From positions 1,228,001 to 1,292,000 of the forward strand of contig NZ_AP022842.1 of assembly GCF_011398925.1 (NCBI RefSeq): a DNA stretch of 64,000 nt, read 5' to 3'. Position 1 is the first letter of the stretch. Each line of letters opens with the position of its first letter. Positions 45,605 to 54,027 of this stretch are shown here, piece after piece. Both the position numbers and the translations under genes were made by a program. The notes beneath the pieces were generated by a model. That model was not told the origin of the DNA, ran no database searches, and worked only from the letters and a program-made list of their open reading frames with translations. Source of the stretch: Bacillus sp. KH172YL63. GTDB lineage: Bacteria; Bacillota; Bacilli; Bacillales; Bacillaceae_B.

Positions 45605-47493
45605 GTGCGCCCGGCATGGGTGTGATCTATAGGGTGAGAGTCCCGAGCCGTGAAGACAGTTGTAGCGGTTAGCTTAACGCAAGGGTGTCCGGGGTGACCT
45701 GGAATCTGAAGGAAGCGGGCGGCAAACCTCCGGTCCGAGGAACACGAATCTCATATAAGGCTTGTTGCACTGGATGAGTCTGCAATACAAGATGAAGTCC
45801 GAACTGTCGAAGGTGCAGAAAGTAAATGAGGCGGATAGATGGAGGGAAAGATTACACTCTTACCCGGGGAGATCTGGCGGATACGCCTTGAACACTTGGT
45901 AACCGGAGAAGCGATTCTCCGCTGAACCGCCAGAAGTCAGCCGAGGTCATAGTACCGGCTTTTCTCGAGGAAGCCGGGAAGGACTGAACAATCAAGAGAG
46001 TGTCACGACCTGGCTCATGGTAACTGAGAGACTCACAGACAATCTGAAAAGAGCTGTCCATTTAGAGGTAACGGTGAATTCCGTGAGGGCTGGTGGAAGT
46101 GTGAGGCAGGGCCATCGAAAGAGGAAACGTGACACACGAAGGAAAGGAATATCAGTGATGTTGATGAATATGATTCTGTCTAAACCGAATATGCTTGAAG
46201 CACTGAAACGTGTAGAACGTAATAAGGGAAGCCATGGCGTGGATGATATGCCCGTACAAAACCTGCGATCGCATATCATGCGCGAATGGCAGTCGATTCG
46301 CAAGAATCTCCTTGGGGGAACCTACAAGCCGGGCCCGGTACGTCGAATCGAAATCCCGAAACCAGACGGCGGCGTCCGGTTGTTAGGCATCCCAACGGTG
46401 ACAGACCGTATGATTCAACAATCAATTGCCCAGATACTCTCCGGGATATACGAGCCGACCTTCTCTGATCATAGTTATGGGTTCCGACCAAATCGGAGTG
46501 CCCATGACGCCGTTAGAAAAGCGAAGATGTATATCCGGGAAGGATATCGCTGGGTTATCGATATAGATTTAGAGAAATTCTTTGACAGAGTGAATCATGA
46601 TAAGCTCATGGGTCTTCTGGCGAAGAAAGTAAAGGACAAAGCACTTCTGAAACTGATTCGTTCTTACCTCAATGCAGGAATTATGATAGAAGGTGTAAAG
46701 GTGAAAAGTGAGGAAGGTACGCCACAGGGCGGACCTCTCAGTCCATTGCTTTCTAACATCATTTTGAATGAACTGGACCAGGAATTAGAGAAACGGGGCT
46801 ACGCTTTATACGGTACGCAGATGATTGTAATATCTTTGTCCGTTCGCCAAAAGCCGGTAACCGGGTGATGACTTCAGTGACAACGTTTCTTGAGAAGAAA
46901 CTTAAACTGAAGGTGAACCGAAAGAAATCTGCGGTGGACCGACCTTGGAGAAGAACGTTCCTTGGCTTTAGTTTTACATCAAATCGCAAACCAAAAGTCA
47001 GAGTGGCCTCCAAAAGTATAAAACGGTTAAAACAGAAAATCCGCTCTCTAACTTCCAGATCTTCAGGATGGTCGATGGAGGTTCGAATCAGAAAGCTGAA
47101 CCAATATTTAATGGGATGGATCGGCTATTTTCAGCTGGCTGATACACACAGCTTCCTAAAATACCTGGATGCATGGATCAGAAGAAGATTGCGAATGTGT
47201 CTGTGGAAGCAGTGGAAACTGCCGAAAACTAAAGTCCGTAACCTCATTGCGCTCGGCGTTCCAAAATGGAAGGCGTATGAATGGGGAAATACCCGGAAGG
47301 GATATTGGAGGATCGCACAAAGTCCAATACTACACAGAACCCTTGGCAATCCCTTTTGGAATCGCCAAGGGCTCCTAAGTCTTATCGATAGGTATGAAAG
47401 TCTTCGTCAATCATCTTGATTGAACCGCCGTATACCGATTGGTACGTACGGTGGTGTGAGAGGTCGGGGATTAATCATCCCCTCCTACTCGAT
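45605..47493 (+). mobile_element. Group IIC intron (bacterial class C retroelement)
   Basis: The element starts GTGCGCCCGGC, matching the GUGYG 5' end. The structured 5' RNA part runs for about 550 nt before the maturase gene. After the gene come domain V (CCGCCGTATACC ... GGTACGTACGGTGG, about 47429-47458) and domain VI (GAG.AGG.GGGG / CCCCTCCTACTC with a bulged A), ending near CTCGAT at 47493. It lies just behind a terminator, as group IIC introns do. The maturase is frameshifted, so the copy may not move by itself. Ends are set by eye and could be off by one or two bases. Confidence 0.9.
46158..47419 (+). pseudogene. ltrA: Group II intron reverse transcriptase/maturase, frameshifted
   Basis: Reverse transcriptase and maturase of a class C intron, about 420 residues if repaired. 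The RT part has RVERNKGSHGVDDMPV, IPKPDGGVRLLGIPTVTDR, SYGFRPNRSAHDAV, VIDIDLEKFFDRVNHD and GTPQGGPLSPLLSNI. A one-base loss near 46808-46811 shifts the frame just before the catalytic YADD, which is readable in the next frame at 46814-46825. The first frame stops at 46868. The second frame continues (RSPKAGNRV..., KLKVNRKKSAVDRPWRRTFLGFSF) through the X/thumb domain to 47419. Start ATG 46158 with GGAAAGG. Confidence 0.9.
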
Positions 47494-47502
47494 TTCACAC
47501 AC

Positions 47503-47535
47503 GAAAAAGGATCCGAATCACTGAGTCGAATCCTT
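47503..47535 (-). terminator. Terminator of the 57-residue gene
   Basis: On the minus strand AAGGATTCGA and TTCGGATCCTTTTT form a stem with a T run, 14 bp beyond the stop. Related in its TTCGGAT arm to the dispersed hairpin family. It lies directly beyond the 3' intron end. Confidence 0.65.
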
Positions 47536-47548
47536 AATGAACCACTAT

Positions 47549-47722
47549 TTAGTTGATTTTTAATTCTTCTTCAAAATAAAATGTACCCGGATGTTCTTTT
47601 ACGATATAAGAATATCGCTTCATATTTTTTACATACTGATATTTTGAAACAGTCACTGTTTCTCCAGTTTCTTTGATAGTCACCACGGAGCCTATATCGA
47701 ACCGATTTTTTGTGGATTTCAT
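47549..47722 (-). CDS. Hypothetical 57-residue protein
   Basis: Small basic protein, unrecognised. It reads MKSTKNRFDIGSVVTIKE, TGETVTVSKYQYVKNMKRYS, YIVKEHPGTFYFEEELKIN. The pattern of short strands with Gly turns (DIGSVVTIKETGETVTV) suggests an SH3-like or KOW-like beta barrel, by inference. AAAGGGAGTG stands 6 nt before the ATG, and a terminator follows. The 310 bp from here to cspB hold no other gene that I can see. Confidence 0.75.
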   Translation of the reverse strand: MKSTKNRFDIGSVVTIKETGETVTVSKYQYVKNMKRYSYIVKEHPGTFYFEEELKIN

Positions 47723-48036
47723 TTGGCACTCCCTTTCATATATTTTTATTATACCACCGTTCGGCTTGTTACGCGTTATCCCGGGAGGAAAACATCAGGT
47801 TCCTTCAAATGACCTATATAATGGTGGGCATCAAAGGTGTTCAGAAAGTTCATGTATGTAAGAGGTCTGACTTTCAAAACTTATCCATTGAAAACTTGAT
47901 TATTTGTTCTATTCCTGTTATTCTATAAAAGAATTATTTTTGTTCGGTATGCAAGGGAAGAGCAAGATTTGGTTTTCACCTGATATCGCAAGAATAGTAA
48001 TATATTGTGTGTAATGCACTTTAGGAGGCAACAAAC

Positions 48037-48237
48037 ATGGAAAACGGTAAAGTAAAATGGTTCAACGCAGAAAAAGGTTTCGGATTCATCGAAGTTGAAG
48101 GTGGAGACGACGTATTCGTACACTTCTCAGCGATCCAAGGTGAAGGTTTCAAATCACTTGACGAAGGTCAAGAAGTTTCTTTCGACGTTGAACAAGGCGC
48201 TCGTGGACCACAAGCAGCTAACGTTGTAAAATTATAA
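48037..48237 (+). CDS. Cold-shock protein (CspB type)
   Basis: RNA-binding cold-shock domain protein of 66 residues. RNP1 KGFGFIEV and RNP2 VFVHFSAI are intact. Members bind single-stranded RNA and DNA, melt RNA structure and aid translation in the cold and in stationary phase. RBS TTAGGAGGC; codon use is strongly biased (GAA, GGT, TTC), suggesting high expression. A terminator follows. A close paralogue is at 59699-59899. Confidence 0.96.
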   Translation: MENGKVKWFNAEKGFGFIEVEGGDDVFVHFSAIQGEGFKSLDEGQEVSFDVEQGARGPQAANVVKL

Positions 48238-48255
48238 TTTACCCTTTGTATTTTC

Positions 48256-48288
48256 AAAAACAGACTCATTCGTGAGTCTGTTTTTTTT
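48256..48288 (+). terminator. Terminator after cspB-type gene
   Basis: AAAAACAGACTCA and TGAGTCTGTTTTTTTT pair around TTCG. Confidence 0.92.
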
Positions 48289-48384
48289 ATGTTCATAACC
48301 ATTTCCCTTTCTTGCCAAGTATGTGTCAGCTCAGTCGGTGAAAAATATAGCTGTAACAACCTACTTGATGAGGAGGAGATTTGC

Positions 48385-48513
48385 ATGACAAACAAAAATG
48401 ACAATCGTGAACGAAAAAATAAATATCCGAACAATAAAAAGAATGACACTGAATTCTCCAAAGACATCAATATCCGAAGTGAAATAACGAAAAAAGATTG
48501 CGGAAAAGCCTGA
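48385..48513 (+). CDS. Hypothetical 42-residue hydrophilic peptide
   Basis: MTNKNDNRERKNKYPNNKK followed by NDTEFSKDINIRSEITKKDCGKA. Very hydrophilic, basic and Asn-rich, likely disordered, with a single Cys near the end. GAGGAGGAG lies 7 nt before the ATG. I know no family; the composition is like many small spore-associated peptides of Bacillaceae, which is only an inference. A perfect hairpin follows. Confidence 0.6.
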   Translation: MTNKNDNRERKNKYPNNKKNDTEFSKDINIRSEITKKDCGKA

Positions 48514-48542
48514 TCGTCGTTCGAGATCTTGCATGGTGAACA

Positions 48543-48580
48543 AGTAGAGGGACGGACCTTTCAAGGTCCGTCCCTCTACT
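48543..48580. terminator. Perfect 17-bp hairpin between the 42-residue gene and iunH
   Basis: AGTAGAGGGACGGACCT and AGGTCCGTCCCTCTACT pair around a 4-nt TTCA loop. There is no long T run on either side. It overlaps the stop codon of iunH. It may end both convergent transcripts or block 3' decay. Confidence 0.7.
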
Positions 48581-49514
48581 TACTCATGATATTCATGAAG
48601 TCTCCGATGAACCCTTCGTAGTCGAGGGTCATGTAGATTTTTGTGGTGGAGGGGGTTTTTTCTGAACCGACCCGGAAATCGGCGATTGATTTGCCCCTTG
48701 ATTTGCCCCTTGCTTCTCCGTGAATATTCACGACCACATCTCTTTTTAAGTAGCTGCCGAGGGCAGGATTCATGAGGAGGGACAGTGTCAGGACATCGTG
48801 CATAGGTGCCCCCTTGATGCCTGGTACAAGCTGTTGATAGGCTTTGAAATAGAAATCATAAACTTTATCAAGGATGGTGATCAAAGGGCTGGAAGATGCG
48901 TTCTGGATCTCCTCGATATGCTTGCGGGTGACGAGTGCTTGATTGGTAACATTCAAAGGGACGCTCGTCACACTCTTCACCTGGCTCATGATGAAATGAC
49001 TTGAAACGGGATCTCCATAGAAATTGGCTTCAGCGATCTTTGAAACATTCCCGGGCACAAGGAAGGCACCACCCATAATATAGAATTCTTTAATTTTTTC
49101 CCCGAACTTATCATCCAGGATGAACGCTATCGCAAGGGAAGTATTCCTTCCTACGTCGACTACTGTGACGTCTTCGTACTGATCAATGATATGAAATAAA
49201 TCGGAGAAGTTCAAAAGCTTCCCTTTGATCGTATCAGGAGGGCGTATCGGCCCCAATCCATTTTTTCCGTGAATTTCCGGATAATATACCGGGTATTCCC
49301 CAGTACTGGAGCGGGTGGCCCCACCGATGATCGGGATATGTTCCTGGTTCGCCAGATGAAGCAAATAGGCGACATTGTTTGTTGCCTGGTCTTTATCAAC
49401 ATTTCCATAACCTGACACGATACCGATCAAATGAATGTCCGGATGCAGGAGGGCGTACATGATCGCAATGGAGTCATCGATTCCTGGATCTGCAAACAGA
49501 AGTATATTCTTCAT
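48576..49514 (-). CDS. Nucleoside hydrolase (IunH family)
   Basis: Hydrolyses the N-glycosidic bond of ribonucleosides to base and ribose, 312 residues. The calcium site is DPGIDD at residues 9-14; the usual extra Asp two residues earlier is Phe here (LLFADPG). GAFLVPGNV and the active-site His in APMHDVLTLSLL (near 240) are present. It lies 98 bp after the rpiR gene on the same strand, so control by that regulator is likely. Ribose released would feed the pentose phosphate pathway, matching divergent gnd. Confidence 0.9.
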   Translation of the reverse strand: MKNILLFADPGIDDSIAIMYALLHPDIHLIGIVSGYGNVDKDQATNNVAYLLHLANQEHIPIIGGATRSSTGEYPVYYPEIHGKNGLGPIRPPDTIKGKLLNFSDLFHIIDQYEDVTVVDVGRNTSLAIAFILDDKFGEKIKEFYIMGGAFLVPGNVSKIAEANFYGDPVSSHFIMSQVKSVTSVPLNVTNQALVTRKHIEEIQNASSSPLITILDKVYDFYFKAYQQLVPGIKGAPMHDVLTLSLLMNPALGSYLKRDVVVNIHGEARGKSRGKSIADFRVGSEKTPSTTKIYMTLDYEGFIGDFMNIMSK

Positions 49515-49612
49515 GATCTTATCCCCTCGTGTTCAATTTCTTCCAATATATGTAGATAATGTTGGATTATGCTTTGGCACCAGTGTAATCCTGAAATTAG
49601 GAATATATCCTC

Positions 49613-50473
49613 TTATATCCTTTTTATGGATATGGCATCCCGCATTTTTTGAAGGGAAGCTTTCGATCGTTCCTGGCTTTTCATCATGATGGTGACATAG
49701 AGTGCGTCCACTATACTTAACTGGCTGATCCTTGATGCAAGGGCTTCGGAGCGGTATTCAGTCTCTTGTGATATGGTGTATAACGGAATATCGATGCGGC
49801 TGCTTAAAGGAGTCTTGGCAAAATGGGTGATGGCGATTGTGGTGACCTGATTTTTCTTGGCCACTTCCAATACGTCCAATAAATCCCGGTTTGCCCCTGA
49901 GTGTGAAATGAAGACAATCACATCTTCATTTGTCAGCTGTGAGGCTGATATCAGCTGCATATGGGGGTCATTGTATGCAGTAGTGGTCATACCGGTCCTC
50001 ATAAACTTATGGTGTGCATCCATGGCGACGAAGCCTGACCCGCCTGTACCATAAAATTCAACTCTCCGCGCATGCAAGATCGATTGAACCGCTTGAGAAA
50101 AGGTTTCTTCATGCAGGATGCCGAGGGAGTCCTCCAAGGTCCTCATATTCGACCGGAAGACTTTCTTTGCAATGTCCACATTCGAATCGTGTTCATCGAG
50201 TGTTTCGTGAATATCCTTGATAGGTGAAACAAGGTCGGACGCGAGTGAAATCTTCATGGCCTGATAGCCTTTGAATCCCAGACGCTTACAAAATCGGAAA
50301 ACAGTCGCATCTGCCACCCCGAGATCTTCGGCGATCCCGCTGATGGTTGAATGGATAATTTTTTCTGGATTAGCAATAATATAATCTGCAATCAATTTTT
50401 CTTTTTCACTGCATTGCGAGTAATGAGAACGGATGCGTGGTAAACACTGAAGTGGCTTCTCGTTTTTTGGCAT
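49613..50473 (-). CDS. MurR/RpiR family transcriptional regulator
   Basis: Sugar-phosphate-responsive regulator of 286 residues. The N-terminal HTH_6 domain covers about 1-77 (ISGIAEDLGVADATVFRFCKRLGFKGYQ), and a SIS sugar-phosphate-binding domain about 120-265 (RRVEFYGTGGSGFVAMDAHHKF and VIVFISHSGANRDLLDVLEVAKK). Divergent from gnd and upstream of iunH, so it probably controls pentose-phosphate-related genes in response to a phosphosugar. RBS CAGGAGGTTC. Confidence 0.92.
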   Translation of the reverse strand: MPKNEKPLQCLPRIRSHYSQCSEKEKLIADYIIANPEKIIHSTISGIAEDLGVADATVFRFCKRLGFKGYQAMKISLASDLVSPIKDIHETLDEHDSNVDIAKKVFRSNMRTLEDSLGILHEETFSQAVQSILHARRVEFYGTGGSGFVAMDAHHKFMRTGMTTTAYNDPHMQLISASQLTNEDVIVFISHSGANRDLLDVLEVAKKNQVTTIAITHFAKTPLSSRIDIPLYTISQETEYRSEALASRISQLSIVDALYVTIMMKSQERSKASLQKMRDAISIKRI

Positions 50474-50498
50474 TGTTGAACCTCCTGTGGAATTCCCA

Positions 50499-50573
50499 TG
50501 AAAATTATTTTAACTCAACAGATAAAATAAAAAAATATTATTTCACAAAAACCTAACATGAAAAATTATTTCG
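50499..50573. promoter_or_regulatory. Repeated AT-rich boxes between rpiR and gnd, candidate RpiR operators
   Basis: TGAAAATTATTTTA (50499-50512), ATATTATTTCAC (50534-50545) and TGAAAAATTATTTCG (50559-50573) are three related boxes in the 148-bp divergent promoter region. The last one abuts TATAAT at about 50577-50582, the likely -10 of gnd. RpiR family members often bind TGAAA-type AT-rich sites, so autoregulation and gnd control are inferred. Confidence 0.5.
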
Positions 50574-50621
50574 TATTATAATAAAAAGCGGGAAAAGTTA
50601 TTCAAGAAAGGATTGATGGTC

Positions 50622-52034
50622 ATGACCAAACAACAAATAGGAGTAGCGGGTGTAGGTGTAATGGGTAAAAGCCTTGCCTTGAACTTCGAGAGCAGGGGCT
50701 ATTCGGTTTCGATATATGATGTTTCAGATGAAAAGGTGAGAGAGGTACTCGAAGAACATCAAGATAAAAATATGATAGGCACCCATGATGTAAAGGAGTT
50801 CGTCCAGTCTTTAGAAACACCGAGGAAGATTTTGATCATGGTACCTGCAGGGAACATCACCGATAAGGCAATTCAATCACTGGTGCCCCATCTCGATAAA
50901 GGCGACATCCTGATCGACGGTGGAAATACATATTTTGAAGACACAGTCCGACGCAATAAGGAATTGGCTGAAATGGGCATCAATTTCATCGGGGCGGGCG
51001 TTTCCGGCGGAGAGGAAGGAGCTCTTTACGGACCGGCAATCATGCCCAGCGGACAGAAGGAAGCTTATGACCTTGTAGAACCATTCCTGACAAGCATTGC
51101 TGCGAAAGTTAAAGGTGATGCCTGCAGTACATATATCGGTCCTGATGGATCGGGACACTATGTGAAAATGGTCCATAATGGAATCGAGTACAGTGATATG
51201 CAGCTCATTTGTGAAGCGTATTACCTGATGAAAAATGTGCTTGGATTGAGTGCATCAGAGCTGCATGAAATCTTTAAGGAATGGAATGAAGGGGAACTCG
51301 ACAGTTACCTGATCGAAATTACTGCAGATATCTTCACAAAGGTTGATGAAGAAACCGGCAAACCGCTTGTGGACGTCATTTTGGATACGGCTGGCCAAAA
51401 AGGGACCGGTAAATGGACAAGCATCAGTTCACTTGAACTTGGTGTCCCTTTATCGATCATTACAGAGTCGGTGTTTGCCCGCTTCATTTCTGCCATGAAA
51501 GAAGAACGGGTGAAGGCAAGTAATATCTTAAGAGGTCCTAAACATAAAGAATTCACAGGCAATAAAGAAGCGTTCATCGAAATGATCCGCAAAGCCCTGT
51601 ACTTAAGCAAGATCTGTTCTTATGCCCAAGGATTCGCACAGCTGCAATCGGCATCGGAGGAGTACAATTGGAACTTGAAGCCAGGTGAAATCTCGATGAT
51701 ATTCAGAGGGGGATGCATCATTCGGGCAGGCTTCCTGGAAGAAATCAAACATGCATATGACCGTAGCCCTGAATTAACGAACCTTCTGCTCGATCCTTAC
51801 TTCAAAGAAATCGTAGAGAATTATCAGGATGAAGCAAGAGAAGTGGTGGCAACAGCGATTAAGCTCGGTATCCCTGTACCGGGTCTGGCGAGTGCACTGG
51901 CGTATTATGACAGTTACCGCTCAGAGTCGCTCCCGGCAAACCTCCTGCAGGCACAAAGGGATTATTTCGGAGCCCATACGTATCAGCGCATCGATAAAGA
52001 AGGGACATTCCATACAGACTGGCTTTCTAAATAA
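50622..52034 (+). CDS. gndA: 6-phosphogluconate dehydrogenase, decarboxylating
   Basis: NADP-dependent oxidative decarboxylation of 6-phosphogluconate to ribulose 5-phosphate, 470 residues. The Rossmann site is [15 protein letters not shown], the substrate motif [21 protein letters not shown], the catalytic Lys is in [16 protein letters not shown], and the C-terminal all-helical part ends RTYQR-like ([20 protein letters not shown]). I chose the ATG at 50622, 9 nt after AGAAAGGA; upstream TTG and ATG codons are closer. Divergent from the RpiR regulator. Confidence 0.96.
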   Translation: MTKQQIGVAGVGVMGKSLALNFESRGYSVSIYDVSDEKVREVLEEHQDKNMIGTHDVKEFVQSLETPRKILIMVPAGNITDKAIQSLVPHLDKGDILIDGGNTYFEDTVRRNKELAEMGINFIGAGVSGGEEGALYGPAIMPSGQKEAYDLVEPFLTSIAAKVKGDACSTYIGPDGSGHYVKMVHNGIEYSDMQLICEAYYLMKNVLGLSASELHEIFKEWNEGELDSYLIEITADIFTKVDEETGKPLVDVILDTAGQKGTGKWTSISSLELGVPLSIITESVFARFISAMKEERVKASNILRGPKHKEFTGNKEAFIEMIRKALYLSKICSYAQGFAQLQSASEEYNWNLKPGEISMIFRGGCIIRAGFLEEIKHAYDRSPELTNLLLDPYFKEIVENYQDEAREVVATAIKLGIPVPGLASALAYYDSYRSESLPANLLQAQRDYFGAHTYQRIDKEGTFHTDWLSK

Positions 52035-52114
52035 GGTTGTCTTAACATGATGGAGCGCTTCTAGTGAAGGCGTATCCCGCGTAACGAGCTATGGGTAATC
52101 CTGTAACAAAAAAC

Positions 52115-52163
52115 AAAAAACCGGACACATTCTTTCGCAAAAAAAGAATGTGTCCGGTTTTTT
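52115..52163 (+). terminator. Terminator after gndA
   Basis: AAAAAACCGGACACATTCTT and AAGAATGTGTCCGGTTTTTT form a long perfect stem with a T run. Confidence 0.93.
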
Positions 52164-52168
52164 ACTTT

Positions 52169-52507
52169 GCTCTTTTCGCATAGGTTGTTGCTATTATTAA
52201 ACGTAAATTTGAGACTGTGGAATAAAAAAATTACCATAGCAATGAATCAAGGGTAATGTACTTGGATTACGTTGATCAAAACTATTCAGGACATGAATAA
52301 GCAGTTAATTCAGTGAATTTTTGGTTTTTATCTTCATGGTTGATTGGAGTGGAAGATGCTCGACTCCTGCGGGAACTGATGGACAGGTGAGACCCCGCAG
52401 GACGAAGTCCGAGGAGGCTCACCGCCATCCCCGCGGAAAGCGAGCATCTGGAGCGGAAATCAACCGCATCTCGCTTGTCTAATAGCCACAATGTTTACGA
52501 AAACAGC
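52169..52507. repeat. MITE-like element, intact copy, about 339 bp
   Basis: The left end GCTCTTTTCGCATAGGTTGT and the complement of the right end GCTGTTTTCGTAAACATTGT form imperfect terminal inverted repeats. Inside, 52338-52465 is a large imperfect palindrome from GGTTGATT to AATCAACC with paired GATGCTCG blocks and a GGACGAAGTCC hairpin. The same palindrome type is common in Bacillaceae genomes. There is no coding capacity. It fills the gap between gndA and the 59-residue gene. Confidence 0.85.
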
Positions 52508-52538
52508 TTTTTACTTATAGATTTCTGTCAGCCATTTT

Positions 52539-52718
52539 TTATGATTCCTCACTTGAAGAATCATCTTTCGTATGATGCTTGTCCTTTTCATCCCTTTGAT
52601 CTTTTTTCAGGTCTTCAAGGGGGATCGGGTCTACGTTTTGTTCACTTTCATGCTGATCGAGGATGCCCTCATGATCCTTGTTGATCTGTTCCGGATTATC
52701 GTTCGCCCTTTTTGACAA
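52539..52718 (-). CDS. Hypothetical 59-residue acidic peptide
   Basis: From a TTG start with AAAGGATGAG at 7 nt: MSKRANDNPEQINKDHEGIL, DQHESEQNVDPIPLEDLKKD, QRDEKDKHHTKDDSSSEES. Highly charged and probably disordered, with no membrane segment. I do not recognise a named family. It ends at the right border of the MITE-like element. Confidence 0.6.
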   Translation of the reverse strand: MSKRANDNPEQINKDHEGILDQHESEQNVDPIPLEDLKKDQRDEKDKHHTKDDSSSEES

Positions 52719-52801
52719 TGAAACTCATCCTTTCCGATTCATGGTTTACTGTACCATACCCTGCTTATGAAGGTGAAAAACGGAAAACTGGAAAAACCGG
52801 T

Positions 52802-52831
52802 AAAAAAGAACCGCCCGTGAGGCGGCTCTTG
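52802..52831 (-). terminator. Terminator of the SurA-like lipoprotein gene
   Basis: On the minus strand AAGAGCCGCC and GGCGGTTCTTTTTT form a strong stem with a T run, 12 bp beyond the stop. Confidence 0.9.
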
Positions 52832-52841
52832 TATGCGTGCA

Positions 52842-53615
52842 TTAAATTTTCACATCGATATTTGCTTTTTTCTTTAAGTCCTCAACATGTTGCACAAGCT
52901 TTTCCTGCTTTTTTTGCTGTTCCAGCTGTTTCTTGATTTGAGGCTTCACATCTTCATATTTAGGTGCATCCTTTGCCTGTTCCTCACCTTGTTGGCTTGT
53001 GTACTGATCAAAGAATGTCTTCATTTCATCTTCAGTCACTTCGTCAACTTTGATTTCTTTCTCGACATAGTTTGTATATTTGATGTTTTCAGCAATCTGG
53101 TTTTTCAATTCATCCAGCGTGAAACCGGCTTGTTTCATTGCTTCTTCAAATTTCTTTTCATCTTCATACTGCTTTTTAACTTCTTCTAACTGTTTGTTGA
53201 CGTCATCTTCCGTTGCTTTGTAGCCTTTTTCTTCAGCCTGCTGCATCAATAGCGTCTGGCCGACAAGACTGTCGATTGTCTGTTCTTTGATTTTCTCCGC
53301 TGCATCTTTGCTTGTAGGATCTTGTCCCATTTGCTGATATTGCATCTGTGATTGAGAGAGGATATTGTTGAAATCATCGCCTTTGATCTTTTCGTCGTTG
53401 ACTACGGCAACGATTTTGTCTTCCTCTACCTTTTGTTTATCCATTTTCTTTTGCATTTCTTCCATTTTCTTTGCCTGTTCTTCTTGGGACTGTTGATCGC
53501 TTTCTTCCGTTTTCGCTTTATCGTCAGCTTGTTTTTGGCTCTCCTCATCAGAACCGCAAGCAGCTAGTCCAATTGTTAAAAATACCAATAGTAAAGTCGT
53601 TAGTAGCTTCTTCAT
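52842..53615 (-). CDS. SurA/PrsA-like chaperone lipoprotein without a PPIase domain
   Basis: Lipoprotein of 257 residues. The signal peptide ends in LAAC (Cys near 20). A Lys/Glu/Gln-rich coiled segment follows, then a SurA_N-like chaperone fold from IVAVVNDEKIKGDDFN through LVGQTLLMQQAEEKGYKATEDDVNKQLEE. No parvulin (PpiC) signature is present, and the length is short of PrsA (about 290). Probably holds or folds exported proteins at the membrane surface. RBS GAAAGGAG. Confidence 0.85.
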   Translation of the reverse strand: MKKLLTTLLLVFLTIGLAACGSDEESQKQADDKAKTEESDQQSQEEQAKKMEEMQKKMDKQKVEEDKIVAVVNDEKIKGDDFNNILSQSQMQYQQMGQDPTSKDAAEKIKEQTIDSLVGQTLLMQQAEEKGYKATEDDVNKQLEEVKKQYEDEKKFEEAMKQAGFTLDELKNQIAENIKYTNYVEKEIKVDEVTEDEMKTFFDQYTSQQGEEQAKDAPKYEDVKPQIKKQLEQQKKQEKLVQHVEDLKKKANIDVKI

Positions 53616-53862
53616 AATAGACTCCTTTCAGAACTAAGGTGTGATCAAGAAAAAATCACTTAATGGGCATTGTATATGATAAACCCTTAAAAAGAAAGTA
53701 TTAAGATCAAAAAGTATTGTTTGTAACAATGATGAAACAGAATCTTGGAAGGGGCTAGACCTGAGTGCATCATATCTGCGGGCGAACCGGAACGATGGAT
53801 CCGAGGAGAGAAATATGAAAGAGGAGATGCCTGTCTGTACTTGTTTCTAACCCAAAAAAAGT

Positions 53863-53898
53863 GGCTGTATAAATAGATGGCTTTCTATTTATACAGCC
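53863..53898. terminator. Perfect 15-bp hairpin in a gene-free gap
   Basis: GGCTGTATAAATAGA and TCTATTTATACAGCC pair around TGGCTT. On the minus strand it is followed by ACTTTTTTT, as in a terminator, but no gene on that strand leads into it. The gap from 53616 to 54131 otherwise holds only the short peptide candidate listed next. Confidence 0.6.
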
Positions 53899-53994
53899 GA
53901 AAATAATGGGGACCAAAGAATACTGTCAAACAACCTTCACCCTGGATTATAAAGAGACATGCAGGTTTGTTCAACGGACCAGAGTGGAGGTGAG

Positions 53995-54027
53995 ATGTGT
54001 GTACTGTCGATTTGTTCATGCATTTAG
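53995..54027 (+). CDS. Possible 10-residue Cys-rich leader peptide
   Basis: ATG at 53995 stands 3 to 8 nt after GTGGAGGTGAG, a very strong ribosome binding site. The frame reads MCVLSICSCI and stops. Three of ten residues are Cys. It lies about 105 bp upstream of the VOC-family gene. Short Cys-rich leader peptides are known as attenuation devices, but I see no clear terminator/antiterminator pair downstream, so it may be chance. Confidence 0.3.
   Translation: MCVLSICSCI

Noticed and set aside
46790..46870. Programmed frameshifting in the intron maturase
   Set aside because: No slippery heptamer or downstream pseudoknot is evident, and other class C maturases use one continuous frame. A simple one-base loss is more likely.
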